A stretch of 24,918 nt of DNA from Chara braunii (GCA_003427395.1 BFEA01000355.1:635178-660095); one strand, 5' to 3'. Positions 1-10,217 are shown, counted from the first letter of the stretch. Made by a program: numbers and translations. Notes: generated from the letters alone by a model not told the origin.

Positions 1-325
1 ACCACCTGTTTAGGCAGGCTGCATCCCGAAGTGGTGCAGGATGTCCTGAAGTGGTCAAGTGAGAGTTTTGGGCAGTCTGAAAATCCTGAATGGTCCTGAA
101 GTGGTGAAAGGTCCGAAGACCATGAAAACCACCCTTCACCACTTGAGGATGCAGCCTACCTAAACATGTGGTTTTCAGGGTCTTCGGAACTTTCACCACT
201 TCAGGACCATTCAGTATTTTCAGATCTGAATGGTCCTGAAGTGGTAAACGGTCTGAAGACCTTGAAAACCACCTGTTTAGGTAGGTTGCATCCTGAGGTG
301 GTGAAGGGTGTCCTGAAGTGGTGAT
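1..325. repeat. Foldback and direct repeat cluster
   Basis: Short words such as CCTGAAGTGGT and GAAAACCAC recur on both strands. Positions 78-132 and 168-222 are inverted copies of about 55 bases with roughly three mismatches, separated by a 35-base spacer. A third copy in direct orientation lies at about 226-272. The first 57 bases recur at 269-325, a direct period of 268, and part of the same unit is inverted inside the spacer (130-170). A single strand of this DNA or its RNA could form a long hairpin. It could be the end of a foldback or MITE-like element, but no target-site duplication can be seen because the cluster runs off the left edge. Confidence 0.85.
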
Positions 326-1334
326 GAAAAATATGATTGTTGTTAACCTTCTCTCATTTTGGTAGGCCCGCGTGCCGTGCGACAACAATTTATATTGAAT
401 TTTGCAGTGGTCCATCTCAACCTTGGGTACTAGTACTATTGGCAACAACATTGGACTTTCAAAGCGACGGTACAGGGATTGGGGGCGGCGACCGGCGACG
501 ATGGAACATCGGAGCGGCTGAAGATGCCGAGGGGTTGAGGGTCCGGCGGGGCTATCCCCCTTGGTTTTGTTGCCGACCCATCCGTTGCCCCGGTCGGCGG
601 AACTGAGAGTGGTAATGACGGTCTCTCTTCCCTAAAAGCATCGTTTTCATTTTTATTGGCGTTCGTATCTTTATTACTATTTTTACCTTTTATAGTTGCC
701 CGCCCCGTTTCTGGGACGCGGCACCGATGTTGATACCAAGACAGTTTGAAGGGACCAGCGGTCCTAACTTAGTGGATACACCTATGAACTGTTGAAAATA
801 CAGACCTATGTTTAAATCCGGATGATGGAAAGCAATGAATAAAAACTGAATATTTTTTAATTACTTGGGGCTGGCCGGTTCCGTGATGACACTGCTGGGG
901 CGCAGCCCAGGGGCCAGTCCTTCGGGCATCCGTTAATTGGAACAATGCAGTGAAGGTTAGCATGGCTCCTGCGTGATTGGGATGCTAGAGAGGTTCCACG
1001 ACCTGCTTTTAGAATGTTGCAGGCCGAGAGATGCAGCGTGCAGGCCAGCCTGTTGGTGCTTAGCCTATGAAGAGGAAGAAGATCCGAGTGGTGGGGGCCC
1101 CTTGTGCGGTGTACCGTCCGCCGCCCAGCGACCGCAACCTGCTGTATGAGCTTTGAGAGTGAGCATGCCCATTAAGGCCCATGAGGCATGGGATTGGTCC
1201 TACAGATTTGCCGAAGTCTAAAATGAACCTTCTTGTGTGCCCATTTATCAGCAGCCTGTGTAACTGCGGGGCAAGGGGAGTTTGCGGTCACATCTGGAGG
1301 TTGGCCGTAAATGTCCTATTTTTTTTATTTATTA
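326..1334. other. No recognisable gene
   Basis: Only short open frames are present (89 codons at 337-606 at most), without recognisable domains or codon structure. A small imperfect hairpin built on AGGGACC and GGTCCT lies near 750-767. The word GTGAGCATGCCC near 1160 recurs in altered form near 1530-1585, which suggests diverged local duplication. No function is proposed. Confidence 0.5.
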
Positions 1335-1577
1335 TTATCTCCATCTACCGGAGTTATTGCGCGACTTGTGGATGGTGTCGTAGGACCAGCAAAGGACCAT
1401 TTTGTCATTGCTGCAGACGGCCAGGGTCGTGTCCCATCTGAAAAGGTACAACAGTGTGACCCGAACCATGCCTAGGACCTCAAACTGGCCTGTCCCAAAT
1501 CTCCATATTTTTGCAGACTTGGGGTCACAGTGTGAGCACGACCATGGGGACCCGCAGTGTGAGTATGCCCTGAGCAT
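1335..1577 (-). pseudogene. WD40-repeat-like fragment
   Basis: The minus-strand 80-codon frame reads like one WD40 blade. A segment ending AKIW is followed about 40 residues later by LAVCSNDKMVLCW, which fits the family pattern of an S-x-D core and a closing Trp. The GH dipeptide expected early in the blade reads GM here. WD40 blades build propellers that serve as protein-binding scaffolds, but a single blade says nothing about the specific partner. Neighbouring frames have stops, and no second clear blade is seen, although GHAHSQSS in another minus-strand frame near 1150-1170 could be a remnant. It may be a decayed exon or a chance resemblance in a repeat. Confidence 0.3.
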
Positions 1578-2050
1578 GCCCGTTGGGGCCCGAAAGACGG
1601 TGAACTGTGCCAGGGCGGAGTGGCCCAGGACACATTAGGGAGGTGCGCAATGATAGCCAGCTGGTCACATGGAATCCCTCCCCATTCTGCTGTTTTATTT
1701 TATTTTATTTTTGTTTGATTTTTACTTATTTCAATTAATCCTTTGGTTTCAATTGGGATGCGGCCTAGGCGTTGGTTTCAGGGCTGACTGATTAAGCAGG
1801 TGGGTTATTGCTCACTCCTTAGTAGTTTTTGATTTCCATGACCACCGACCTGCTATCTATATCAATCAACACTCCTTGTGGTGTCCGGGCTTGCGTGTAG
1901 CCTAGCGCAAGGAATAACAAAGGAGACGAATGAGACAGTAGGAGGGAGAGGAAAAGAAGAAAGGGCAACTGAATTTAGCCATGGAATTGTACTGGGTACA
2001 CTCAAAGAAAGAGATGAAAGAAAAACAGACATGGGGGAGCAGGAAGTGGC
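1578..2050. other. No recognisable gene; T-rich and purine-rich stretches
   Basis: There is a T-rich stretch with TTTTA units at about 1690-1735 and a GA-rich stretch at about 1920-2040. The open frames in the GA-rich part are made of charged residues only and look compositional. I see no gene. Confidence 0.5.
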
Positions 2051-2053
2051 TTG

Positions 2054-2605
2054 TTCGCCCGATTCTCAGAGAAATCGGAAAAACTAACACTCATTTTTGG
2101 GGGTTTCGGGCCCTGCGGATCGATCTATGAAGTTAGAGTAAGAACTAGACACTTAGTTTGGGCGGTGTGACGAGTAGAGACTGCGCGCGGAGGTGTCGGA
2201 GACATGGATATGGCGCAAAAAAAAAAAGATAAATCGTCCGTTTCTCAGTGAAATCGGGCGATCTAAGATTCGTTTGAGGGGTTTTTGGATCGGGCAAATC
2301 GTTTGGCAATGCTGGATTTAGCAATAGAGAAGTAATTTAGTAGCTGTGGGAGAAAGAGGCTGCGTGCGAGAAAATTGAGGTAGGAAAAAACCTGGCACGA
2401 AGGAGGGACGAAGAATCAGAGAGGGAGGCGATGAAGAGAGAAGAGGGAGTGAAAAGTCGCGTATCTTGCTCGTTCCTAAATGGAATCGAGCGAATGAAGA
2501 GTCTAAGTGGAGGTTTTGAGGAGGTCTGGAACTAATAGGCGCGTTAGTTTGCGAATCAGGCAGTAGTTTGGCTGGTATGTGATGTAGAGACCATGCATGG
2601 AATAG
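2054..2605. repeat. Three diverged repeat copies, each with a bulged hairpin
   Basis: Copies begin near 2054, 2233 and 2463. Each starts with a hairpin of the same design: a 5-base loop, an upper stem of 3-4 pairs, one unpaired base on the 3' side, then a lower stem. The hairpins lie at 2059-2078 (CCGA/TCGG lower stem), 2233-2262 (ATCG and CCG paired with CGG and CGAT) and 2468-2491 (GCTCG/CGAGC). Each is followed by a similar order of words, including a G-rich GGGGGTTT-like run, a TTTAGTTTGG-like word and a GTAGAGAC-like word. Stem sequences differ between copies while pairing is kept. The origin is unknown. Confidence 0.65.
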
Positions 2606-4945
2606 AGGAATGTACGTACCCATGGTCTAGAGGTAGATTCATTCCCATTTTGTACGTTTATTGTGTAGGAGGATGCGGTGTTGGTCGCGATGACTGTCGT
2701 ACATGATCGTGTTTGTTGGGGAGGTCGCACAACTTATGTATAAGGTGGTGCTCGATCGATGCAAGTTGCTTCCATTTTGGCCGTATCTTGCCGAGGTAGC
2801 AACCAGATTCACTGATTCAGTGTGTGCAGAATACAAACCAAGGCAGGGGAGATGGTGAAGAAAGGATACGGGAAGAATATGACAGGAGGAAGACTACATG
2901 GGGTAGGAGAGAGAGAGAACGCAGCATGAGATGAGCGGGGCAGCGACGACGTAGTAGGAGGAGCGGGGAGTAGGATTAAGAAACGGGCAGGAAGGAAGAC
3001 GACGAGTGGGAAGGAGGTGACACCGTGGCGAGCGGGAAGGAGCCGGTGAGCAGGAAGGAGGCAGCGGGAAAGGGAGCACACACCTGTCACCCCTGCTTGG
3101 CAAGCTAAACGGGTGATGATAAGGTTCAGTGTGAATGGGTTGGTGTAACTGCTGCGAAGTAGGTTATTACATCTATTCGTTTGTTGTCCTCCTCCGCCTC
3201 TCCCCCTACGGTTCATCACGCAGCTTTCCACCACGATTTTCCTTTTCCTTTTTTTTTTTTTTTTTTTTCAGTTTATTGTTTNTTTTCCTCACTTTGGCCA
3301 CAATTGTGGTCAAATGCATACCTTTGAATCTTGGACCTGATCGGAATTGAAGTCGGGTACGTGCAGAATGACTTGCATATGCAGCCCGTTGTGCATGAGA
3401 GAAGATGAAGAGCATATGGGAGTGAGGAAGGAGAGGATGTCGATGGAATAATAGGAAGGAGTGGGTCGAAGGTAATGAACGGGATGACAAGTGCGGACGA
3501 ACAGGGTGATGATGACGATGGGATAAACAGGAAGAAGATGACCAGACTTGGTGGAAAAGGAGGAGGAGGAGAAAGAGGAGGAGGGGAAGAAGAAGGTCAA
3601 AGAAGGGTGAGGGAGTACCTGTCGGGGTGCTTGGCTATTGCCAGCTTTATTCGTAGCTTTTCCTTTCCTCGGGATTTTTTTTGCTTGCATGTACCTGGGC
3701 ATAAAGTGGGCAGGTGCATTGTGTAAAACGATCGAGATTAGAAGGAGAAGAGAGGAAAAAAAGAGGAAAGTGCCGAAGGAAGAAAGCGGGATAGAGGAAA
3801 GATGAAAACACCGGGGAAAATTGGTGGTATCTGCCTCGTCATGCCAGTGTGATCATATACTTTTTTTATATATTTTATTATTTTATTACTCATAGCCATC
3901 ATTAGTGTTATCCTCGTCGCAATAGTGACCGGGTACGTGCGGAGGCGCCAGCCATCTGGCCATTATGGCGGCCAGTTGTACTAGACGAATGAGGCATTTT
4001 AGCCTCCTGCTGAGCCTGTGAAACTCCGATGAAACAGTCTGCCACGACCCGTCACGTGTTCTCCTGTTTTCCCCCCTCTACCTATGACTCACCGAATCGA
4101 TCCTCATGGTCACAGACAACACCTGGCAGGCTTATCTTGCCTTATTTTATTATACATCCTTCTACTTTTCTCCGTCGCGAATGTAATTGGGCATGTATGA
4201 ATCTGACTCAGGTATCAGCCAGGTGCGTGCAAATGGTAGGGGCGACAGACAACGGTGGGAGCAAGCGAGGGAAGTAGAGCGAGAGAGAGAAAGAGAGAGA
4301 GGGAGGGAGATGGTGGCTTACCTCTCCACTGATGAACCGGACGGTCTTGCATGTCCATTGCCTGCTCCATGACTGTGCTTCGCATTGAGTGGATCTGGCT
4401 GAGAGAGCCGGCCAGATTCATGTGTTTTTATTCTTTTCTTTATCTCATTCATATGATTTTATTTTATTTTTCACTTAGTGTTTCCTGAGTTAATGTCACC
4501 ATCAATCATGGTTGAGCTTCTATAATCACCAGTTGCATGAGGAAGGAAAAAGATGTCATTGGGTGGAATTGCTGTGGGGTCTCCAGGGGGCAGAGAAGTG
4601 GCGGATACATTACCACGTAGATGCAGTGGTGCCTCAACTGCCCAGGGATATAAGTCAGAAGTCCTTCGAATAGGATTTTGCTTGCTGCCCCGAAACTGGC
4701 CGCTCCATCTCTACAGGATGGCGTTGTGGTAGAGGGACGTCAACTGCATATTGCCCAAACATTGTTGCTTGCAGTGACCCTGTCTGACCCGTAGATGGAT
4801 GAGGAGACTCGCCAGGTCCAAACATAACAAGGATTGACAAATTGAGAGCTCTTTCTTGATTCTATTGATGCTGGTGGCAAGTGTATGCTTGCATTGATAC
4901 ATGAGCTCGCCGCTTCGGTTCTTTGTCGTCGCCGTTGTCGGAACT
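2606..4945. other. No recognisable gene; low-complexity DNA
   Basis: The segment contains a poly-T tract (3249-3268) with one N at 3282, purine-rich runs (2860-3090, 3560-3620, 3740-3800, 4275-4315) and T-rich stretches (3860-3890, 4430-4470). Open frames are short, skewed in composition and overlap on both strands. The 141-codon minus-strand frame at 2809-3234 is Pro/Ser/Leu-rich with no domain that I recognise. Words like TACCTG near 3620 and 4320 would read as splice donors on the minus strand, but no exon is supported. Confidence 0.5.
3249..3268. repeat. Poly-T tract
   Basis: An unbroken run of 20 T lies a few bases upstream of an unresolved N at 3282. It could be the poly-A tail of an old minus-strand retroposon or simple slippage. 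Confidence 0.9.
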
Positions 4946-5642
4946 GATACCCTTACAAGGGTATCCGCTCATGATTTTGTAGTCGACACAACGTCGGCGT
5001 CAACAGACAGGCTGAAGACGGATAAACACGGGAAATGAGGCAAACCCCTCAACCGCTATGGTCGAGAAGGTTTTGTCAGCGCAAGCACCAGAACATGGCG
5101 CACAGAAACTAAAGTCGATGGTTAAACTTTTTTGGATGTTCGCCCGCCTTGTCGTGACTAACGCAAAGAGAGTAAAGATTAGGGGATTAAAGTGTGAATG
5201 ACCAACGCGTGTCACCTTGACCCGCACAAAGTCTGAGAAAGGGTTAGTAAATTAAAACCTCTGATCACGAAGGTCGGAAGATTAGTCTAACATAAAGGGT
5301 CGCACGGAAGGCGACAACGCTTTTTCCTTAGTTTATCGACAGCTAAGAAGGTAAGTTTGGTTCGGCTTAAATCAGTAGACATCGAAAGTATCATGTAAAC
5401 GACGCGGTATAACTACTTGCCGCAGGTTAGGACATAGGGTAAAATTACTACAGGCCCCGACCATGCGGCCCGGGCAACTGGTAAGATAGCCAGGCTGCCG
5501 TAGTGAGCTACGGCAGTAGCAGAAATCTGGGTCTTCTCCTAGGAGAGACTGTAGACCATGCATCAGCCAAAGGAGAAGAGGGCCGCACTACACTTATACT
5601 GGGAAAGCTCCTAGTATAACCATGCTAGGAGCGAGCCCAGTA
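4946..5642. repeat. Cluster of four compact palindromes
   Basis: Four strong short inverted repeats sit within 700 bases. They are 4946-4965 (GATACCCTT with AAGGGTATC), 5495-5516 (CTGCCGTAG with CTACGGCAG, 4-base loop), 5535-5546 (the perfect palindrome TCTCCTAGGAGA) and 5597-5642 (nested arms TACTGGG plus GCTCCTAG, mirrored). No coding sequence is recognised around them. They may belong to an LTR or another structured element whose ends I cannot define. Confidence 0.7.
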
Positions 5643-6240
5643 GGTACGAGTGCGGACTGACATACCGGAGATGCATGGATCGAATCTGCCGGACCACGGG
5701 CTAGTTCCTTTTTTTGGTAAGGGGTTAGATTCCGCCCGACCGTTATTTCGGTCCTTCCCTCCCCCTGCCCGTGATTATCTCGATACTGTTGTGTTGGCAA
5801 ATTTGGCCTCGGTTCACCACCCTCTCACGGGTTCGTGTGTTTCGTCTGATGGCCTAGGTACCACGCTCACTGCAAGGGATTCCAACTCACGATCTACAGG
5901 ATAAAAGTGGTTTGGGCTGGAAGGATTTAGGCTCCTGCACGTGTCAGCAACCCGACAGGTGCACGTACAGGGAGCAACGAACGGAATTCAGTTAAAGTTT
6001 CTTTATTTCTATTTTTTTGAGATATATTAAAATTCGTTATTTTCTTTTTCCGTATCTTACCTGAAGTTCCGAGGAAGATTCGTGGGTAGTTGGGAGAAGG
6101 AAACCAAACATACACTTACCTAAAACCTCGGGGGCACGTAGCAGCAATCTTCAACCACTTTTCACCTGAATACTAATCACTAACACAGTTAGATTCATCT
6201 ATGATGAATATTCGAGATGTACATCGGTTATTACTGTTAT
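5643..6240. other. No recognisable gene
   Basis: GGATCGAATCT near 5674 resembles a polymerase III B-box, but no matching A-box is found at the right distance upstream. TTAGGTAAGTGT on the minus strand near 6115 would be a good splice donor, but no supporting exon is recognised. Confidence 0.45.
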
Positions 6241-6242
6241 TA

Positions 6243-6246
<4 letters not shown>

Positions 6247-6277
<31 letters not shown>
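6247..6277. repeat. (TTA)n microsatellite
   Basis: About ten uninterrupted TTA units. It is the first of a series that all have TTA on the plus strand. Confidence 0.95.
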
Positions 6278-6457
6278 TCTTCTTAGATTATTCAGTAAAT
6301 GAATCTGCCTCGATAAAAAGTGCAGATTCTTCAAACTAAATGGCAAAGGCCGGGTACTCGCGATGGCAGACTCGGGAGCACTTCGAGCAAGAGCTCAGAA
6401 CCGAAGCACAGCAGACACGGGCAAAAGCAGAAAGCGATAGTAAGCACAGGAAGCAAA

Positions 6458-6598
6458 GCGAATGTGCAAGCGAGAGCGAGCGCGAAGAACGTGCGAACCT
6501 GTGAGTAAGGCAAGCAGAGGGAGGTGTGAACGAGCGAACGTGCGAGCAAGAGCGAGCGTGAAGAACGAGCGAACGTGCGAGCGAGAGAAAAGGCATGA
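6458..6598. repeat. Minisatellite with a period of about 76 bases
   Basis: A GCGAA-started unit rich in GAGCGAGCG begins at 6458 and again at 6534 with high similarity. A partial third copy begins at 6569. The long minus-strand frame crossing it (194 codons, Arg/Ser/Leu-rich) is a product of this composition. Confidence 0.75.
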
Positions 6599-6836
6599 GA
6601 GAGAGGGGATAGGAAGTAGAAGAAGAAGAGGAGGGAAGGAGAAGAAAGGAGAAAGGAGGACAAAGGGGAGTAGAGAAGGGTACCTACCTGACCGCACGGT
6701 CGGACGACGACGAGATAACGGTGTGGGGACGACGACGGCTCGACGACGATGGTGACAGCGACGGGGAGCGGGAGAAAGAACGAGTAAGTCTCGTTTCCTC
6801 GCGATCGATCTCGGTGTTTCCATCGATAGGATGAAC

Positions 6837-6839
6837 AAA

Positions 6840-6882
<43 letters not shown>

Positions 6883-6912
6883 ACAAATAAATAAATAAAT
6901 AAATAAATAAAT
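6837..6912. repeat. (AAAT)n microsatellite
   Basis: About 19 tetranucleotide units with one AAAC interruption near 6881. Confidence 0.95.
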
Positions 6913-7154
6913 CAATATGTAAAAATCAAATGAATATATCCCTGCAACGTGGGGATATACACTACCACATTTGTACTACGTACGTGTGTATGTGTGTATG
7001 AAAGGAGAGAGAGAGTTCTTCTTCTTCCTCTTCTAAGTCCCGCATCTCTTCTTCACCCTCTCCCGATCTGACTTCTCAGTATCTGCGGACTACGGGAGAG
7101 AAAGGGAGAGAGTGGGGATAATCAAGGTTTGAATGGGGATGACGAGTTACGTAC

Positions 7155-7241
7155 CTGGTACATGAAGAGAGGTCGCCGATGGTGTGGACAGTCATATACA
7201 TTGGTCTTCGTGAGCCGAAGTGATCCTGTTGTATGAGCCAA
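7155..7241 (-). other. Exon-like module 1 (splice-like borders)
   Basis: On the minus strand a pyrimidine-rich run ending CTATACTTCAG precedes an 87-base segment that ends CCAG and is followed by GTACGT, a good donor. Two of its three frames are open. It resembles the modules at 8754, 9160 and 9614 in its border words, including a shared upstream CCCAACCTACT. No product can be named. It may be a coding exon, a noncoding RNA exon, or part of a tandem repeat that merely looks spliced. Confidence 0.35.
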
Positions 7242-7464
7242 CTGAAGTATAGGATAGTATGGTAGAGTAGGTTGGGCATTGTGTGGAAACAGAGAGAGCG
7301 ACTCTGGATACTGTGGTGGTGTGGCCTACGGGCTTGAACTTCATTGTATTGCTCTTTATGGATGGTTTTCTCAGTGCATTTGTACTCTCTGCTTGGACAC
7401 GACTACCTGGACATTTGTGTGATTTCTCAATTTGATTTTCTGTTTATCGTACACACTCGTACTC

Positions 7465-7465
<1 letters not shown>

Positions 7466-7499
<34 letters not shown>

Positions 7500-7548
7500 G
7501 ATTATTATGATTATTATGATTATGATTATTATTATTATTATTATTATT
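7466..7548. repeat. (TTA)n microsatellite with TGA interruptions
   Basis: Two pure TTA blocks are separated by ATG-containing units. The plus-strand open frame here is a run of Tyr codons and is compositional. Confidence 0.95.
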
Positions 7549-8147
7549 GTATTTTTTTGATTATTATTATTATCATCATTCTTTCTGTTAGTATCTTGAC
7601 CTTAGTCATAAATATGACTAGACATTCGAGGAACCAAGGGGGAGAAACCGGGGATGTAGGTGTGTGAAGAAGGGACATAGAGTGAGTAGGCGAATGCACC
7701 CATACAGAGGGTGGAGTGAGAGAGAGACCGGGGCAAGGGGGATCGACTTGCCCGATTAAGTGGAACCTAGCCGACATCATGGCCAGGTACGGTGCAGAAG
7801 AAGGAGAAAGAGAACAGGAAGGCGCACAGGAGGGAATATGATGAAACGAGAGCAGGAGGGCAGGGAGGAGGAAAAACGAAGATGGGGAGTAGAGGGAGAA
7901 GGCGCGCAGGAGGGAGGATGGAGAACGAGAGACGGGAAAATCGAGCGAGTAGGAGTGCAACGCGATGGATGCAGGTGTGTGGCATAGCGAGGGAAAGAAC
8001 CAGCGCGGAAAGGCGACGGCAAGGTAGCAGCTCGCAAGGAGAGAAGAAGAATGAGATGAAGTAGGAAGAAGAGAGGAAGAAGAAGCAGAGAGGAAAGATC
8101 GTACGCAGTAGAGAGAGGAAAAGGAGGAGGAAAGAGAACATGAAGGA

Positions 8148-8150
<3 letters not shown>
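7549..8150. other. No recognisable gene; purine-rich DNA
   Basis: From about 7790 to 8150 the plus strand is dominated by GAAGAGG-like words. The overlapping open frames on both strands (charged on plus, Ser/Leu/Phe-rich on minus) are expected from the base composition and carry no domain. Confidence 0.55.
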
Positions 8151-8227
<77 letters not shown>

Positions 8228-8256
8228 AAAAAAAAAACGAGAGAGAGAGAGAGAGT
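8151..8256. repeat. (AG)n microsatellite with internal poly-A
   Basis: Thirty-six AG units (8151-8222), then 15 A (8223-8237), then nine more GA units. This is unusually long for an uninterrupted dinucleotide run, and its assembled length may be unreliable. Confidence 0.95.
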
Positions 8257-8380
8257 TGTGACTTTGTGACTTGACGACGTTGGATTCAGGCTCGACATTG
8301 GGATTCAGACATTTGAAGAGGGACTATTTGGATCTTGTAGCGAAACTTAGTGTTGACGATATTCCCACATTTTCCCCTCT

Positions 8381-8452
8381 TCTTCGTCTGATCCCCTCGT
8401 CTTCGTCTGATTTCCTTCCTCTTCTTCGTCCGATCCCATTCTCTTCGTCTGT
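8381..8452. repeat. Short tandem repeat, TCTTCGTCTGATCCC-like
   Basis: Four copies begin at about 8381, 8400, 8422 and 8441, so the period drifts between 19 and 22 bases. Confidence 0.8.
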
Positions 8453-8707
8453 GTATGGCTGACCTGACGCCTCCTTCCTGTATATAGCGCCAGGCCCCTT
8501 CACACCATGGGACGATGATGATGTTGGGGCTGCATTGCGATATTGATTGTCAGATCATTGGTATCTAAGTCTTTCGCTACACTATCCTGTGCTTTGAGAG
8601 GTCGGTTTTATTCTGGTCTGCACCTATACGGTATGCGACGGGGTGTGCGCTCATGTGTGAGAAAGCGAGAGAAGGAGAGAGAAAGAAGAGAGAGAGGAGA
8701 AAAGAGG

Positions 8708-8731
8708 ATGATGATGATGATGATGATGATG
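8708..8731. repeat. (ATG)n microsatellite
   Basis: Eight ATG units lie just outside the donor-like border of the exon-like module at 8754. The modules at 9160 and 9614 have TTA arrays in the equivalent place. Confidence 0.9.
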
Positions 8732-8753
8732 TTAATGATGTGAGGACACATAC

Positions 8754-8829
8754 CTTGTATTGATGGTAGTCTGCATGGGCGACATCTTCTAGTACTTCGG
8801 GCTGCCGCTGACATCAACAGTTGCATTGT
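8754..8829 (-). other. Exon-like module 2 (splice-like borders)
   Basis: This minus-strand segment of 76 bases ends ACAAG and is followed by GTATGT. It aligns well with the module at 9614-9686: both have GCAA, GTTGA, CGAAGTAC or TGAAGTAC, and CATGCA or AATGCA in the same order. In the frame that is open in the 9614 module, this copy has TAG where the other has GAG. It is therefore either noncoding or decayed. Confidence 0.4.
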
Positions 8830-9075
8830 CTTTTTGTAGTATGTGGTAGTTGTGTAGAAGTAGGTTGGGCACTGGGCGCTGACTGTAAGTGTGAAGGAAC
8901 TGGACTCTTGTGCTGAGAGGAGATAGTATGCTCTCCTTGGACATTGGTATTTAGTGCTACGAACCTCCATTGGTGTATTATAGGTGAAATGTTGCTCTCT
9001 GGACACGGTATGACTATCTGGCTTCAATGCGATAGTGTAATCTGGAGTTGTCATCTGGCTGTGCTGATCTTCGTT

Positions 9076-9076
<1 letters not shown>

Positions 9077-9107
<31 letters not shown>
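9077..9107. repeat. (TTA)n microsatellite
   Basis: About ten units, about 50 bases beyond the donor-like border of the exon-like module at 9160. Confidence 0.95.
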
Positions 9108-9159
9108 GTCCGATATCTGTGTGATGGGGAAAAGAGTGTGGGAGGAGAGAGAGACGTAC

Positions 9160-9255
9160 CTGGATAGAGAAGAAAAGTCGATATTGGTGTCGATGTTCTC
9201 ACTTGCTGGTCGTCAAGTTGTCTGGTTGCTTTCATGCTTTAGTTGCAGTATTAGG
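9160..9255 (-). other. Exon-like module 3 (splice-like borders)
   Basis: On the minus strand CTATCTACTCTACAG precedes the segment, which ends TATCCAG followed by GTACGT. It has an open frame beginning MKATRQLDD that runs to the donor. It shares border words and some internal words with the modules at 7155 and 9614. No function is recognised. Confidence 0.35.
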
Positions 9256-9487
9256 CTGTAGAGTAGATAGGGAGTCCGACGCCATTCAAGAGAGAGAGCT
9301 ACACTGGGTTACTCTGTTGGTGTTGCCCGATTGGGCTGGGACATTGACTCATGATTCTATCGTATCGTTCTCAAATGGATGGTTACTCGGTTCCATTGTG
9401 TTATCTGCTCTTGCTTTGACTACTCGGACTTCAGTGGGATTTTGCAAGTTGGATTTCTGTGCTTCGCCCACATTCTCGTTTCTTGCA

Positions 9488-9505
9488 TTTTATTATTATT
9501 ATTAC

Positions 9506-9551
<46 letters not shown>

Positions 9552-9552
9552 T
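9488..9552. repeat. (TTA)n microsatellite
   Basis: About 21 units with one ACT interruption, about 60 bases beyond the donor-like border at 9614. Confidence 0.95.
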
Positions 9553-9613
9553 GCATGATTTTGGGACATGCGGCACCTGTGTATTGGGGTTGTGAGAGAT
9601 ACGAGAGACATAC

Positions 9614-9686
9614 CTGGTGCTGGACACGTGTTGCATTGTTCGAAATCTGCTCGTACTTCAGAAAGTGGTTGTCGTCAACTTTTGCA
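9614..9686 (-). other. Exon-like module 4 (splice-like borders)
   Basis: On the minus strand a CCTAAC branch-point-like word and ATCCCATACTACAG precede a 73-base segment ending CACCAG, followed by GTATGT. One frame is fully open and ends in phase with the donor (AKVDDNHFLKYEQ at its start). It is the best-formed member of the module family. The product is unknown. Confidence 0.4.
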
Positions 9687-9942
9687 CTGTAGTATGGGAT
9701 AGTTAGGATCTGCCACATGTAGTCTGGGCGCCGAGCGCAAGACAGGATATAAACTCTGGTTCTTTGTTGATAAGGATGATGAGACTATTTCAGCATTGTC
9801 AACTGCGAACTCTTGGTGTGTTCTTATTTGGTGAATCTCGTGATGCAAGTCTGTTGTTGGTTCGAGATCAAGACTATCTGGTCTCATATTTATATTGTTG
9901 TTTGATTTCTAAAGTTCGCTATTGCTCATCTCCCTCGCATAT

Positions 9943-9957
9943 CATTATTATTATTAG
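9943..9957. repeat. Short (TTA)n tract
   Basis: Five units, followed by AGTAGTAG. It has the same strand orientation as the other TTA arrays. Confidence 0.85.
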
Positions 9958-10217
9958 TAGTAGTAAAATCAGACTAACTTTCGTTCATGCTTCTCAGGCA
10001 TGCAAGCAGCCGCGCAACATACCGGCGACGAGCGCCGAACTCAAAGCTCGAAGATATGGGAACCAGGACACAGTTCAGATGCAGGATCGCTTCGACAGGC
10101 TATAGTGCATCAGCACCCATACATCGCAACCCTTGTCACTGTATCCGACACCACTGTGCACTTCACATTTCAACTCCGGATCACCCTGGATACTCCGCAC
10201 GCACGCTCTATACTCAC
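9958..10217. other. No recognisable gene
   Basis: The segment is of mixed composition. GGTATGTTGCGC on the minus strand near 10020 would be a donor of the type seen at 8754 and 9614, but no acceptor or exon body can be defended. Confidence 0.4.

Noticed and set aside
337-606. 89-codon plus-strand frame
   Set aside because: It lacks any recognisable motif. The Arg/Gly-rich end follows local GC-rich composition.
5640-5700. SINE with B-box GGATCGAATCT
   Set aside because: No A-box at the proper distance and no defined tail or target duplication.
6331-6915. 194-codon minus-strand open frame
   Set aside because: It is made of the AAAT microsatellite (Leu/Ile/Phe/Tyr run) and a GAGCGAGCG minisatellite (Arg/Ser/Leu). 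Other frames of the same region are open too.
7344-7667. 107-codon plus-strand frame
   Set aside because: The centre is a Tyr run encoded by the TTA microsatellite.
7767-8298. 173- and 124-codon minus-strand frames
   Set aside because: Both read through the AG microsatellite and purine-rich DNA. The composition explains them.
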